A stretch of DNA of 63,935 nt from Myxococcales bacterium (GTDB lineage Bacteria > Myxococcota_A > Polyangia > Fen-1088). The translations under genes were made by a program, and so were the position numbers. The stretch is from the NCBI GenBank assembly GCA_003142855.1, contig PLNW01000164.1:28428-92362 (forward strand), given 5' to 3'. The notes below the pieces were generated by a model. That model saw only the letters and a program-made list of their open reading frames with translations. It did no database searches and had not been told where the DNA came from. Shown piece after piece: positions 43,241 through 52,374 of this stretch; position 1 is the first letter of the stretch; the number at the start of each line of letters is the position of its first letter.

Positions 43241-44761
43241 ATGTCATCAGCATGGACTCGCATCGCAAGGATGCTCGGGATGACCATCCCGACATCGATC
43301 GCCGTTTTGGCGATGGCAAGCGGCGCCGCCCGGGCGCAGGTCACCTACACACTCGAAGGGTCGGACACTCTGACTGACGTAGTGAAGGCATCGATTAAGG
43401 CGACGAGCGCACGCCTGACCTACAACAACGCCGGGTCGGGGCAAGCGGAGAAGGACATGGCGTCGCTCTCTGGCGCGAACCTGCTGGAGGGCATCGGCCC
43501 GATGTCGCGCAACTTTGTGGCGTCCGTGCTTTCGGCTCACACGAGCTGGCAGCCGACGGACGCCAACGTGGTTTGCCTCGACGCCCCCGTGGTGTCGGTG
43601 AAAGCCTCGAGCTCTCACTGCAAGGATCTGACAGTCGAAACGCCGATCACCACCGGCCCGATCAGCGAACTCGCGGTCGTTCTGGGCGGCTATCCCGCGA
43701 CCTGCAGAAAGAACTCCGCGATTGCCGGCGACCGGACCAAATGCCTCATTGGCGCCACTGGGACTCCCCTCAGTCCTGCCGTCGCGAGCACGGCGACGAC
43801 CGCGGAATGCTCGGACCCGGTTCGCCTTGCGGCCCTGGCCGACCTTGTCGCCTGCCAGAAAGTGGCCCGCATCGACCACATCTACCGCCGCGACGACAAG
43901 TCCGGCACGCAGGACACCTGGCGCGAGAAGCTGGGATTCCTGAGGTGGTGCAACGGCAAGTCCGAAGGCCCCACGAATCTGGACAACGAGGACCTGGATC
44001 CGATCCGAACCGTCTGTGAGGCCAGTGACTGGCAAAACGGAGTCGGCAGCATTGCGCAGACTCGCTGCACCTACTACCCAACGAACCAGACCTGCACGGC
44101 CGGTTCCGACCCCATCCCTGACCCCAACAACCCCGGGCAAACGATCGCGTGCACGCAGGGTCTGGTCGTCGCGATATCGACAGGCGACGACGGCCCCAAC
44201 AACACCTACGCTGCAGGACAGATTCCTGCGGACGTCACCCAATCGATCGGAAGGCGCATTGGTAACGACCTGAGTGGCTTCTTCATGGGTCTAGCCGGCC
44301 TTGGCAGCGTCAAGGATGTCACCTGGCTGGCCACTGGCACCACCCTCAACACGATCAGCTACGCGCCAACCAGCATCTATCCCGGCGCGTACCTGCTCTC
44401 GCGCCGTCTGTTCATACAGCGGGCCACCGATGTGCAGGCCACAATTGCGGCCAGCAGCACGCTTGGGGGCCAGGATCGCGTGGACCAGGAGAACGCTCTC
44501 TTCAACTTCATGTCGAACAAGTGCAGCATCGCGCCGATTTGCACACAGTACGGCTTTGTGCCGCCGTACGCCGGTCTGTGTAGCGACTCCTGCGGTTCGC
44601 CGAAGGAGAACGGAAACATCACGTGTCTGCCCGGCGACCCCGGCGTCGGCACGCCCAAGCAGAACATCAGTGGGGGCGATCTGTGTGACGGTTCCCATCC
44701 CTGCGAAAACAATGGTCTTACCTGCGCTGTGGCCCCCAGCGCTGTCTGCATTGCGAACTAG
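43241..44761 (+). CDS. PstS-like (PBP superfamily) binding protein
   Basis: The ATG has a strong AAAGGAGG site. The 506-residue product has a signal peptide (ASGAARAQ) and begins YTLEGSDTLTDVVKASIKAT, the ligand loop of PBP-type phosphate-binding proteins, then YNNAGSGQAEKDMASLSGAN and IGPMSRNF, matching the GSG and SR motifs of the family. It contains many Cys (over twenty) and a long Cys-rich C-terminus (CSDSCGSPK, CDGSHPCENNGLTC), unlike classical PstS. No ABC permease genes accompany it. It may bind phosphate or a phosphorylated ligand at the cell surface. Confidence 0.7.
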   Translation: MSSAWTRIARMLGMTIPTSIAVLAMASGAARAQVTYTLEGSDTLTDVVKASIKATSARLTYNNAGSGQAEKDMASLSGANLLEGIGPMSRNFVASVLSAHTSWQPTDANVVCLDAPVVSVKASSSHCKDLTVETPITTGPISELAVVLGGYPATCRKNSAIAGDRTKCLIGATGTPLSPAVASTATTAECSDPVRLAALADLVACQKVARIDHIYRRDDKSGTQDTWREKLGFLRWCNGKSEGPTNLDNEDLDPIRTVCEASDWQNGVGSIAQTRCTYYPTNQTCTAGSDPIPDPNNPGQTIACTQGLVVAISTGDDGPNNTYAAGQIPADVTQSIGRRIGNDLSGFFMGLAGLGSVKDVTWLATGTTLNTISYAPTSIYPGAYLLSRRLFIQRATDVQATIAASSTLGGQDRVDQENALFNFMSNKCSIAPICTQYGFVPPYAGLCSDSCGSPKENGNITCLPGDPGVGTPKQNISGGDLCDGSHPCENNGLTCAVAPSAVCIAN

Positions 44762-44844
44762 ACGTCAAGTATTCAACGACGGGCCGCGGCCCGATTACCA
44801 ATCGTTTACAACAGAGTGATGGGCGTTGCGAGTCGGGGTGGGGG

Positions 44845-44873
44845 CCTCGCCTCCCGCACAGCGGGAGGCGGGG
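44845..44873 (+). terminator. Strong GC hairpin after PstS-like gene
   Basis: A 13-bp stem (CCTCGCCTCCCGC with GCGGGAGGCGGGG, one G-T pair) has a 3-base loop. It lies 84 bp after the stop. No T tract follows, so it could be an attenuator, an RNA-stabilising hairpin or a weak terminator. Confidence 0.4.
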
Positions 44874-45019
44874 CGGTGTGGGGCGGGAGACAGTCACCGG
44901 GGCAAGCAATTGCATGCGCGGTGTAGAGATAGAGAACCTAGTAGCGAGACAAACAAATGAGTCAGAAACAAGCAACGGAAACAGTTAGGCAAACTCAACA
45001 GTGTTCAAGGAGGTTCCAA

Positions 45020-48000
45020 ATGCGACGTAATCAAATGACATGGATGGCAGCCGCGCTCGGTGCGGTCGCCCTCAGTGGTATGATCGGTTGTGGCAAGAAA
45101 GCCGACACGGGCTCGGCTTCGGTCAGCGTGGGTGGGCAGAAACTGACCACCGGCGACGTCACCAAGGTCACCGTTACCATTTCGGGTGGGATCGCCACCC
45201 CGTTGGTTGTTCCCCTGGTGGGCAGCGGCGTGCAGTACTCGGCACTGGTCAGCGACCTGCCTATCGGCACCAACTATACCTTCACGGCATCGGCCCTGAA
45301 CGGCAGCAGCACGGAAGTCTACCACGGTACCGCGACCAACGTGACGATCGCCACGAACGCGACCGCCATCGTCATCATAGACATGAACCAGGATGCGCCG
45401 GGTATCCCGATCTCCAACGAAGCCCCCGTGATCGACTCGTTGACGGCGAGTTCGCTCTTGGTTTCGCCGGGCGCTACGGTGACCGTCGGGGCCACCGCGC
45501 ACGATCCTGACAAGGGCCAGACTGCGGCCATAGGCGTGGCATGGACCACGACTTGCGCCGGCAGCCTGAGCAATGAGATTGACGTCCATGGCAGCGACAA
45601 CGGGGCCGTGCCACCAGCGACCTTGACCTTCACGGATGGCAGCTCGCAAGTGACCTTCACCGCTCCCGCAGCCAACGGCTCCTGCAACCTGACTGTCACG
45701 GTGATCGATGCCAACGGCGTGCTCAAGAACTCCGCCACGCTCACCATCGTGGTGAACTCCTCCGCCCCTGCCCCTGGCAACGCCAAGATCGTTGCCAACC
45801 TCGACACCTACCCGGTGATCTCGGGCCTGGGCGTCGTCGCGCCGGCCACCGCGCCCCTCGTCCCGGGTGTGGCGCTTCCCCTGTTCGTGACTGCCTCCGA
45901 TTCGGACGGCGATGCTCTGAACTACAGCTGGACCTCCCCGGACTGCGGTACCGACGGAACCTTCGGCACGGCCACCATGGCGACCACGACGTTCACGCTG
46001 AATGCAACCGCGACGGAGACGAACTGCACCTTCCTGGTGATGGTGAATGACGGCAACTACCCGGACGGCACGGCCAAGGGCGGCGTGATCACGAACCACC
46101 TCAGCCTCCCGGTCTCCGGCCCAGTCGTCACCACTCCCGGGACCTTCCCCGTGTTCGGGTACGACTACCAGTCGCAGACCACCATCAAGGGCGGCGACGT
46201 GGTGGGCTTGGCCATCGTTGCCAACCAGGGTTGCACTGGCGGCGGCACCATCGGTTTGGCCGCAGTCGCTTCGGACGGCACGGCGCTCGGCGCTTCCACC
46301 CCGGCCGCGCTCGGCCTCGATCCCAGCGTGTTCACCGCCGCGGTCACCTACACCGCTCCAGCGAACGCTCAGAATCTCGCGCCGGTCACCATCACCGTGA
46401 CCGCGACGTGCAGCATCTCCAAGCTGACGGCGCAACACGTGTTCACCCTGGTTCCGCTCAACGGCGGCAGCGGTGGCGCGGGCGGCAGCGGTGGCACGGG
46501 CGGCAGCGGCGGCACCACTGGCTCCGGCGGCAGCACTAGTTCCGGCGGGAGCACCAGCTCCGGCGGGAGCACCAGCTCCGGCGGGAGCACCAGCTCCGGC
46601 GGGACCACCGGCTCCGGCGGCAGCAGCGGCCTAGCCTGCATGAGCCCCTCTTGGGACAGGTCGACCAATACGACGGCTCCCGTGGTTGGGATGTCTGTGA
46701 GCCCGGTGGACGGAAATCCGTGGGTCGTGGGTACGCTCTTCGCGAGCTTCCCCCTCAACCTCGGCTCGGGTGTTGTGACCTCTTCCGGCGGCGCGGACAT
46801 CTATCTGGCCCAGTTGAATTCGGCCGGAGCGGCCACGCAGACCTTGACCTTCGGCGATACCGGCGCGAACGACCAGATCCCGTCTGGCGTGGCGGTTTCA
46901 AAGTCAGGGACCGTGGGCCTGATCGGCGTCTTCACCAGCGAAATCGACTTCACCGCCGCTGGTAGCACTGGTAATCCTGGCACTGACTACCTTAGTTCGC
47001 CCACGGCTGGCACGGGCTTCTTTCTTTCCATGCTCAGCCCGCCCGTTGCGCGTAGTGTCCTCATGGGCAACGGCTCCCTGGTCGCGATTGCTTCCAATCC
47101 GGCCCTCGACGGCTTTGTCCTCTGCGGCGAAGCCGACATGGTGGTTGCTCAACAGACCGGTCACGCTGGCCTCCTGACTACGACGTCGTCGTGGGTTACT
47201 GGCAACGGCATGGACGTTGTGGTGGCCAAGATCAACGCGAACGGGACCGTGGCCTGGGGTAAGCAGATCGGTGGCGTGGGCGACCAGCTGTGTGAGTCTG
47301 TGGCCATGGATAGCAACGGGGACGTGCTCATCGCTGGTAACTACGGCGCCGGCACTCCGGCGAGCTTCTTCACGACGTCGTCACCGACACCTGCTGCCGG
47401 TACGGCGTTCATCTACGTTGCTAAGCTGGCGGGAGCCACTGGAAACGTCATCGCGGCCCAGGGCTGGGGCACCAGCGGTCGCTCTGACGTCAACGCCATT
47501 ACGGCGATCGACACCAGCAACATCCTGATCGCGGGCAGCATCTCGGGCCCGGTCACCTTCGGCGGCGGCGTCAGCCTGGCCTACCTTGGCCTGACCGATG
47601 CTTACGTGGCGAAGCTCAGCGTGAGCGGCACGGCGATCTCGGCGGTGTGGGCGAATGCGTACGGCGATGCGGCGCACGACCAGAGCGCCAACGGCGTTGC
47701 GGCCGGCTCGAACGGCTACATCTACGTTGGTGGCACCTACTCGGGCAGCCTGGGCGCCCTCGGCCTGAGCTCCGCGAGCGCCACCTCTCCGGACGGGTTC
47801 ACCGCCGAGTTGACCTCGGACGGCCAGACCGTCAAGTGCGCGCAGACCTACGGCGACTCGGCCGGCACGCAGGGCGTCCTGACGCTCGGCATCTCCTCCA
47901 CCAACAAGGTGTTCCTCGCCGGCAGCTACTCGAACTCGATCCAGTTCAGCCCGCTCACGGCGCTGACCACTCCTGGCTCGGGTACGGCGTACGGCTTCAT

Positions 48001-48022
48001 GGCCGGCCTCGGGACTCCATAG
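45020..48022 (+). CDS. Large Ig-like plus propeller lipoprotein 4
   Basis: The ATG at 45020 has AAGGAGG upstream. The 1000-residue product has lipobox MIGC, a beta domain, three to four cadherin/Ig-like repeats (residues ~150-490; VTASDSDGDALNYSWTSPDC, CTFLVMVNDGNYPDG), an 18-bp-repeat Gly/Ser linker (~495-550), and a C-terminal propeller closely related to the one at 34091 (TSSWVTGNGMDVVVAKINAN, GGVGDQLCESVAMDSNGDVL). It combines the two surface modules that occur separately elsewhere in the window. A strong terminator follows. Probably an adhesin or receptor-like surface protein. Confidence 0.72.
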   Translation: MRRNQMTWMAAALGAVALSGMIGCGKKADTGSASVSVGGQKLTTGDVTKVTVTISGGIATPLVVPLVGSGVQYSALVSDLPIGTNYTFTASALNGSSTEVYHGTATNVTIATNATAIVIIDMNQDAPGIPISNEAPVIDSLTASSLLVSPGATVTVGATAHDPDKGQTAAIGVAWTTTCAGSLSNEIDVHGSDNGAVPPATLTFTDGSSQVTFTAPAANGSCNLTVTVIDANGVLKNSATLTIVVNSSAPAPGNAKIVANLDTYPVISGLGVVAPATAPLVPGVALPLFVTASDSDGDALNYSWTSPDCGTDGTFGTATMATTTFTLNATATETNCTFLVMVNDGNYPDGTAKGGVITNHLSLPVSGPVVTTPGTFPVFGYDYQSQTTIKGGDVVGLAIVANQGCTGGGTIGLAAVASDGTALGASTPAALGLDPSVFTAAVTYTAPANAQNLAPVTITVTATCSISKLTAQHVFTLVPLNGGSGGAGGSGGTGGSGGTTGSGGSTSSGGSTSSGGSTSSGGSTSSGGTTGSGGSSGLACMSPSWDRSTNTTAPVVGMSVSPVDGNPWVVGTLFASFPLNLGSGVVTSSGGADIYLAQLNSAGAATQTLTFGDTGANDQIPSGVAVSKSGTVGLIGVFTSEIDFTAAGSTGNPGTDYLSSPTAGTGFFLSMLSPPVARSVLMGNGSLVAIASNPALDGFVLCGEADMVVAQQTGHAGLLTTTSSWVTGNGMDVVVAKINANGTVAWGKQIGGVGDQLCESVAMDSNGDVLIAGNYGAGTPASFFTTSSPTPAAGTAFIYVAKLAGATGNVIAAQGWGTSGRSDVNAITAIDTSNILIAGSISGPVTFGGGVSLAYLGLTDAYVAKLSVSGTAISAVWANAYGDAAHDQSANGVAAGSNGYIYVGGTYSGSLGALGLSSASATSPDGFTAELTSDGQTVKCAQTYGDSAGTQGVLTLGISSTNKVFLAGSYSNSIQFSPLTALTTPGSGTAYGFMAGLGTP
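46522..46626 (+). repeat. 18-bp tandem repeats in a coding linker
   Basis: Several near-identical units encode GGSTSS. They form the flexible linker between Ig-like and propeller parts and are prone to length variation by slippage. Confidence 0.75.
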
Positions 48023-48072
48023 TCAGTAGAGAAATAGGCTGACCGATTTCGAGTTCGGCCAGCGCAACTATT

Positions 48073-48106
48073 AAGGGGCGCCCAGCAATGGGCGCCCCTT
48101 TTCTTT
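48073..48106 (+). terminator. Rho-independent terminator
   Basis: A 12-bp perfect stem (AAGGGGCGCCCA with TGGGCGCCCCTT) and a 4-base loop is followed by TTTTCTTT. It lies 50 bp after the stop of the large lipoprotein and separates it from the copy 2 module. Confidence 0.9.
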
Positions 48107-48134
48107 GTGCATGTGGGGTCGTTATGCAACGGCA

Positions 48135-48154
48135 TTGTCACGACGATGTGACAA
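48135..48154. promoter_or_regulatory. Pho-box-like/inverted repeat before PstS-like copy 2
   Basis: TTGTCAC, GACG, ATGTGAC fits 7+4+7, and TTGTCAC with GTGACAA forms an inverted repeat (6-bp spacer). It resembles the site at 42949. It lies about 90 bp before the PstS-like ATG. Confidence 0.5.
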
Positions 48155-48177
48155 GAGCGCGCCGGCGTGTATTTCTG

Positions 48178-48189
48178 TTGACCGGTCAA
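48178..48189. promoter_or_regulatory. 12-bp perfect palindrome TTGACCGGTCAA
   Basis: This perfect palindrome lies 50 bp before the PstS-like start, between the Pho-like repeat and the gene. It may be a dimeric repressor site or overlap a -35 element (TTGACC). No regulator can be assigned. Confidence 0.4.
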
Positions 48190-48239
48190 TTCAGCCGCTG
48201 CTATAGGCACCCCAGCATGAAGCGGCCGGGAGGCAACCC

Positions 48240-49493
48240 ATGAAGCACGCGAAGACTCTGGCAGTTTCCGGCATCTTGCTGGCTGGTGCAATGATCGCCG
48301 GAGAGTCTGCGGCTTTCGCACAAGGCGGGATCCCCCTCTGCTCCACAGTGGCCAGCACATATACAAAGGTAATCTATATGGGCGGTACCACAGCGGTATT
48401 GCCGGTGATTAGGCACTTTGGCGCCCAGCTGAAGCAGGCCGGGGTTCTTCTCTTGTGGAACGAGAGCACCGAGGGATGCTCGGCCGTCGCCAACATTGTC
48501 AGTCCGCCAAAGAACCTGACCCGGCCCACCTTTTCGCACTACGACGAGGTTGCCGGTGCCGCCAGCAAAATCACGATTTCGAATTGCATCGGAGGACTGG
48601 ACCAGGTCCCGGACCTGGTCATCAACGATACCTATTGGACAAGCTGCTTCTCGTCGTACGGCACGATGACCGGGGGGGCGCAACCGTTGAACTCGAATTT
48701 CAAAGAGTTCCTGGGGCCCGTGCAGGGTCTCGTCCCCATTGTGGCCACGACCTTCTACTACGATGCCATGACGGTCGATGAGCTCCTGGACGTGTACGCA
48801 TGCGGTGCCAAAGCGAATATCCTGACGTTTACCGACAATTCCACAATTTTCAACTATGACGGGACCATAAGTGGCATGCGCGAGCTGTGGGCCAGGGGGC
48901 TTGGTGCCAGCAACGGCCAGGTGACCATTGTGGGCTCCGGAAGCCTGGGCCTCACCGCAGAGTCGATGGTGTCCAAGGTGGATTCCACGACTTCGCCTGA
49001 CACGACGATCGGGTACACCTCGACCGAGTTCTACGACGAGAGCCGCGATGTCATTCGTGCCTTGAAGGTCCGCGGCGTGAATCAACTCAAGGCCTATTTG
49101 CCTGACAGCGACTCGACGAGCCTAGACAAGATCAACATTCGCGAGGGACGCTACACCATCCAGGGCGCTCTCAAGTTCGTCACTCAGGTGGACTCAACTG
49201 GCATGCCCAGCAACGACGGCGCCAAGAAGATCATCTACTGGATGCAGGGTAATCCCCTAGCGGACCCGCTGCCCTTTGACATCAACGAAATCTATGCCCA
49301 GCGCGGTGTGGTTCCTCAGTGCGCGATGCGGGTGACCAAGGACAGCGACCTGCCCGTGTTCAGGCACTATACCGACCCGTCGCCTTGCCATTGCAGTTTC
49401 GAGATGCTGGCCACGGGAAAGACAAGCTGCATCCCTTGCTCGACTGCGGTGCCATGCGCCACAGGTCAGTGTAGTCACGGCTACTGTGAGTAG
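48240..49493 (+). CDS. PstS-like substrate-binding protein (copy 2)
   Basis: The 417-residue product has GGGAGG before its ATG, a signal peptide (GESAAFA) and the same architecture as the protein at 27302. It begins IYMGGTTAVLPVIRHFGAQL (ligand loop), and later has IREGRYTIQGALKFV, VPQCAMRVTKD, SPCHCSFE and a Cys-rich tail ending CSHGYCE. These motifs align with copy 1, though overall divergence is high. It opens the second TonB-porin module. As in copy 1, no ABC permease is near. Role in phosphate or phosphoester capture is inferred. Confidence 0.75.
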   Translation: MKHAKTLAVSGILLAGAMIAGESAAFAQGGIPLCSTVASTYTKVIYMGGTTAVLPVIRHFGAQLKQAGVLLLWNESTEGCSAVANIVSPPKNLTRPTFSHYDEVAGAASKITISNCIGGLDQVPDLVINDTYWTSCFSSYGTMTGGAQPLNSNFKEFLGPVQGLVPIVATTFYYDAMTVDELLDVYACGAKANILTFTDNSTIFNYDGTISGMRELWARGLGASNGQVTIVGSGSLGLTAESMVSKVDSTTSPDTTIGYTSTEFYDESRDVIRALKVRGVNQLKAYLPDSDSTSLDKINIREGRYTIQGALKFVTQVDSTGMPSNDGAKKIIYWMQGNPLADPLPFDINEIYAQRGVVPQCAMRVTKDSDLPVFRHYTDPSPCHCSFEMLATGKTSCIPCSTAVPCATGQCSHGYCE

Positions 49494-49521
49494 CCTGTCA
49501 CGAGCGACAAGGAGAAGAGAG

Positions 49522-49848
49522 ATGTACGGGCAACTGACACGAGCAATCTTGACCGCCCTTCTAGGCGGCCTGCTGCTGGCTGGGTGCGGCTCGGGTAGCA
49601 AAGCGCAGGTGGACGCGCCCCTTCCACCACCCCCGCAACCAGACGCTGGCCAGCCCCCGCAATTGGACGCTGCGCAAGCCATGCAACCAGACGTCGGCAC
49701 GCAGCCGGACAGCGACGGCACAGACGCGGGCTGCGACGAGGATGCCATGGGTACGGATTGGTGTATCAAGAACTGGCCATCCAACGTCGGGGGTGGCGAG
49801 ATTGTGACGCGGCAGAAGCCTGTCGACTACAACACCTGCAAGCTGTGA
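49522..49848 (+). CDS. Small Pro/Asp-rich lipoprotein (copy 2)
   Basis: The ATG at 49522 has AAGGAG upstream. The 108-residue product has lipobox LLAGC, a Pro/Gln/Asp repeat linker (residues ~35-75) and a short C-terminal part (DWCIKNWPSNVGGGEIV, ending YNTCKL). Position and the two-Cys tail correspond to the small lipoprotein of copy 1, although the linkers are unrelated in composition. Its stop overlaps the porin ATG (TGATG). Confidence 0.65.
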   Translation: MYGQLTRAILTALLGGLLLAGCGSGSKAQVDAPLPPPPQPDAGQPPQLDAAQAMQPDVGTQPDSDGTDAGCDEDAMGTDWCIKNWPSNVGGGEIVTRQKPVDYNTCKL

Positions 49849-51431
49849 TGGGCGTGCTGTCGATGAAGCGCGAATCCTCGGAATACGAATGGCGGCGGCG
49901 CAACCTCTGCCTGGCAGCCCTGCTCTTGGCCCTGGTGGCCTATGGCGCCGCGGGCACTGCCTTTGCCCAGACCGCCAAGAAGGCGAAGCCGGAGCCCGGG
50001 CCGGATCCGATCGCCGAGATCGAGAAGCTGAGGGCCGAGTTTGAGCAAAAGCTCAAGGAACAGGAAACCGCGGCCCAGAGTCGCGAGGAAGCTCTGAAGA
50101 AGGAGCAAGCCGCAGCGGTCGAAGCCGCCCGGGACGAGGCGGACAAGCGCATGGCCGCGGATCGCAACGAGCGACAGGCGGAAGTTCTCCGCCTGCAGAA
50201 AGCTTTGGATGAGGCCGCCGCGCGCGAAGATGCGCGCGAGAAGAACGCGCCGCCCGCTGTGGGCGCGAGCATGGCCGGGGTGTCGCTTTACAGCTATGTG
50301 CAAGCTGACTATCAAGTCCGGCAATCATCCGAGGATCAGCTTGACCCTGTGAGCGGGCAGTCCCTGAACCAGGATCGGTTTCTCATCCGGCGCGCCCGGT
50401 TGGGCGTGACCATGGACCGACAATTCGGCGAGGGCCGCCTGGAGATCGACGGCAACACAGTGAATGGACCCCAGCTTCGGCTGTTCGATGTGGAAGCCTC
50501 GGCGAAATGGCCGGGCCGAGGTGACGGCGCGCCGCCCGTGGTCATGGGAACCATCGGCCTCTTCAGGATCCCGTTCGGGCAAGAGGTGCCGCAGGATGAT
50601 CGTCGGCGCTTCTTCATGGAGCGAAGCACGGCCGCCCGGGCGCTGTTTTCCGGCGAGGCCGACCTGGGCGCCAGGGTGGGTGGTGGCTGGCACTTTGTCA
50701 GGTACGTCTTGGCGGTGATGAACGGTCAGCCGTTGGGCGGCAACGGCTTTGCTGGGCTGGACCCCAATCATCAGAAGGACCTCGTTGGCCGCCTGGGCGT
50801 CGAGCAATCGCTGGCCAAGTTCGATGTTGCGGGCGGGGTTTCCGGGCTGCGCGGCACGGGATTCCATCCGGGCACGACAGCGACCAAGCCGACACTGCAA
50901 TGGAACGACGCTGACGAAAGCGGCACCATCGGAACAGGGGAAGTGAGCGGGACTCCCGGCGTAGCGGCGGGGCCGTCGTCGAACTACACGCGCTTCGCCT
51001 TTGGGGCGGACTTGGCGCTGTCCGCTCGTTTGCCACACCAACTGAGGACCAGCCTGGAGGCGGAGTTTTTCCTGGCTAGCGACGCGGATCGCGGCGTGTT
51101 TCCCGCCGACCCACGTGGAACGTTGGACCGGAGCCTGCGCGAGATGGGCTACTACCTGGCCTTGATCCAGGAATTCGGGCGCTGGCGCCTGGGTTTGCGC
51201 TACGACTATTACAACCCCGATCAGGATTCGAACAAGAACGCCAAGGGCAGTCCCGTCCCGACGGATGCGAGCTATTCCACCCTGGCGGTGGCCGCGGCCT
51301 GTGTGGCGTCCTGGGGCAGACTGATCGTCGAATACGACCGCAACCAAAACCATTTGGGCATCAATACTTCGGGCATGCCCGCCAATCTGGGTGACAACGC
51401 CCTGCTGGTTCGCGGCGAGGTGAGTTTCTGA
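49848..51431 (+). CDS. OprP/OprO-type porin (copy 2)
   Basis: The 527-residue product (ATG 49848; ATG 49863 possible) has a signal peptide (GAAGTAFAQ), a long charged coiled coil at residues ~45-125 (EIEKLRAEFEQKLKEQETAA), and a barrel with NQDRFLIRRARLGVTMDRQF, EIDGNTVNGPQLRLFDVEAS and LFRIPFGQEVPQDDRRRFFM, directly matching copy 1 and the OprP/OprO family. It ends in Phe (GEVSF). Basic residues in loop 3 that would define anion selectivity cannot be assigned without a structure. Coupled to genes on both sides. Confidence 0.85.
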   Translation: MGVLSMKRESSEYEWRRRNLCLAALLLALVAYGAAGTAFAQTAKKAKPEPGPDPIAEIEKLRAEFEQKLKEQETAAQSREEALKKEQAAAVEAARDEADKRMAADRNERQAEVLRLQKALDEAAAREDAREKNAPPAVGASMAGVSLYSYVQADYQVRQSSEDQLDPVSGQSLNQDRFLIRRARLGVTMDRQFGEGRLEIDGNTVNGPQLRLFDVEASAKWPGRGDGAPPVVMGTIGLFRIPFGQEVPQDDRRRFFMERSTAARALFSGEADLGARVGGGWHFVRYVLAVMNGQPLGGNGFAGLDPNHQKDLVGRLGVEQSLAKFDVAGGVSGLRGTGFHPGTTATKPTLQWNDADESGTIGTGEVSGTPGVAAGPSSNYTRFAFGADLALSARLPHQLRTSLEAEFFLASDADRGVFPADPRGTLDRSLREMGYYLALIQEFGRWRLGLRYDYYNPDQDSNKNAKGSPVPTDASYSTLAVAAACVASWGRLIVEYDRNQNHLGINTSGMPANLGDNALLVRGEVSF

Positions 51432-52363
51432 TGGGCCGGATGTTCATTGGTCTAGTGGGACTGTGGTCGCTGTGCGCTGGTTGCCAGTGGTCGTCGAATT
51501 CCTCGTCTGGCTTGACCTCGTTGATACGCGTGCAAGGCGGCCAGGCCACGCACGGCTCCATTGCAGGCCCGCCTAGCACTATCCCGGCCACAGTGACGCT
51601 CTTGTCCAAGACTTTGACGATATTTCCAGGGGCAAGCAACAAGCCGATCCACGGTATTGTGGGGCCCGACGCCAACGCGGTCGCCCTGGGCGTGGCCGGT
51701 GATGATGCCTACTGGCTGGTACCCGCCCTGACCCCCGAGCACGAAGATCCGCATTCCTTCGACTACAACGCCAGCTTGTCGCTGTCGCCCGCCCTGGGCA
51801 CTAGCCCGCTGCTGCTGTCCGACCCGAATGCCCCGGCGACGCTCACGCTTCCCCTGTCCCTACGCGCAGTCGATGCAGCAGGGAATTTTGGATCTGCGGC
51901 GATCTATTCGCTGTATCTGAAACCGCAGGGACCTGATGGCACGCTGGTGGTTTCTCTCGATTGGGACGCGCCGGTTGACCTGGATTTGCACGTGCAGACC
52001 CCGATCCTCGCCAACTACGATGCAGGCTTTGTGACCGTCTGGGCCGAGGGGCGCAGTGCAGAGCCCAAACTCCCAGATGGCGGCGTGGATGGCGTCCTGG
52101 ATTTCGATTCCAACGAGGATTGCCAGATCGATGGGCGTGATCGTGAAAATGTGATGTGGACGGGGCAGCCGCCGGCTGGCCACTACATCGTGCGGGTAGA
52201 CGCCTTTTCGCTATGTGGACAGATCTCGGCTGCCTGGCACGCCATTGCTTATACCCCGCAGGCGACCCTGGGCGAAGCCTCGGGCGTGCTCACCGACGCC
52301 GCGACCCGCGAGGCGCCCACAGCGGGCGCTGGCCTCACCGCCTTCGAGTTCGACTACCCGTAG
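51431..52363 (+). CDS. YfaP-like lipoprotein (copy 2)
   Basis: The 310-residue product starts at an ATG overlapping the porin stop. It has a lipobox (LCAGC), then segments shared with the gene at 24246: LTIFPGASNKPIHGIVGPDA, VVSLDWDAPVDLDLHVQTP, LDFDSNEDCQIDGRDRENV and GHYIVRVDAFSLCG. The DLDLHV core is the DUF2135/YfaP hallmark. The strict conservation of Cys and Asp around CQIDGR between the copies suggests a metal or ligand site, an inference from two sequences only. Confidence 0.72.
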   Translation: MGRMFIGLVGLWSLCAGCQWSSNSSSGLTSLIRVQGGQATHGSIAGPPSTIPATVTLLSKTLTIFPGASNKPIHGIVGPDANAVALGVAGDDAYWLVPALTPEHEDPHSFDYNASLSLSPALGTSPLLLSDPNAPATLTLPLSLRAVDAAGNFGSAAIYSLYLKPQGPDGTLVVSLDWDAPVDLDLHVQTPILANYDAGFVTVWAEGRSAEPKLPDGGVDGVLDFDSNEDCQIDGRDRENVMWTGQPPAGHYIVRVDAFSLCGQISAAWHAIAYTPQATLGEASGVLTDAATREAPTAGAGLTAFEFDYP

Positions 52364-52374
52364 GTTCCGAACCC

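Noticed and set aside
45005..46438. 477-codon minus-strand frame rich in Arg and Gly
   Set aside because: Antisense to the well-supported lipoprotein at 45020, which has a strong ribosome site and lipobox.
46522..46626. Short regular repeats resembling a CRISPR array
   Set aside because: Unit is 18 bp without spacers and encodes a Gly/Ser linker in frame; no cas genes.
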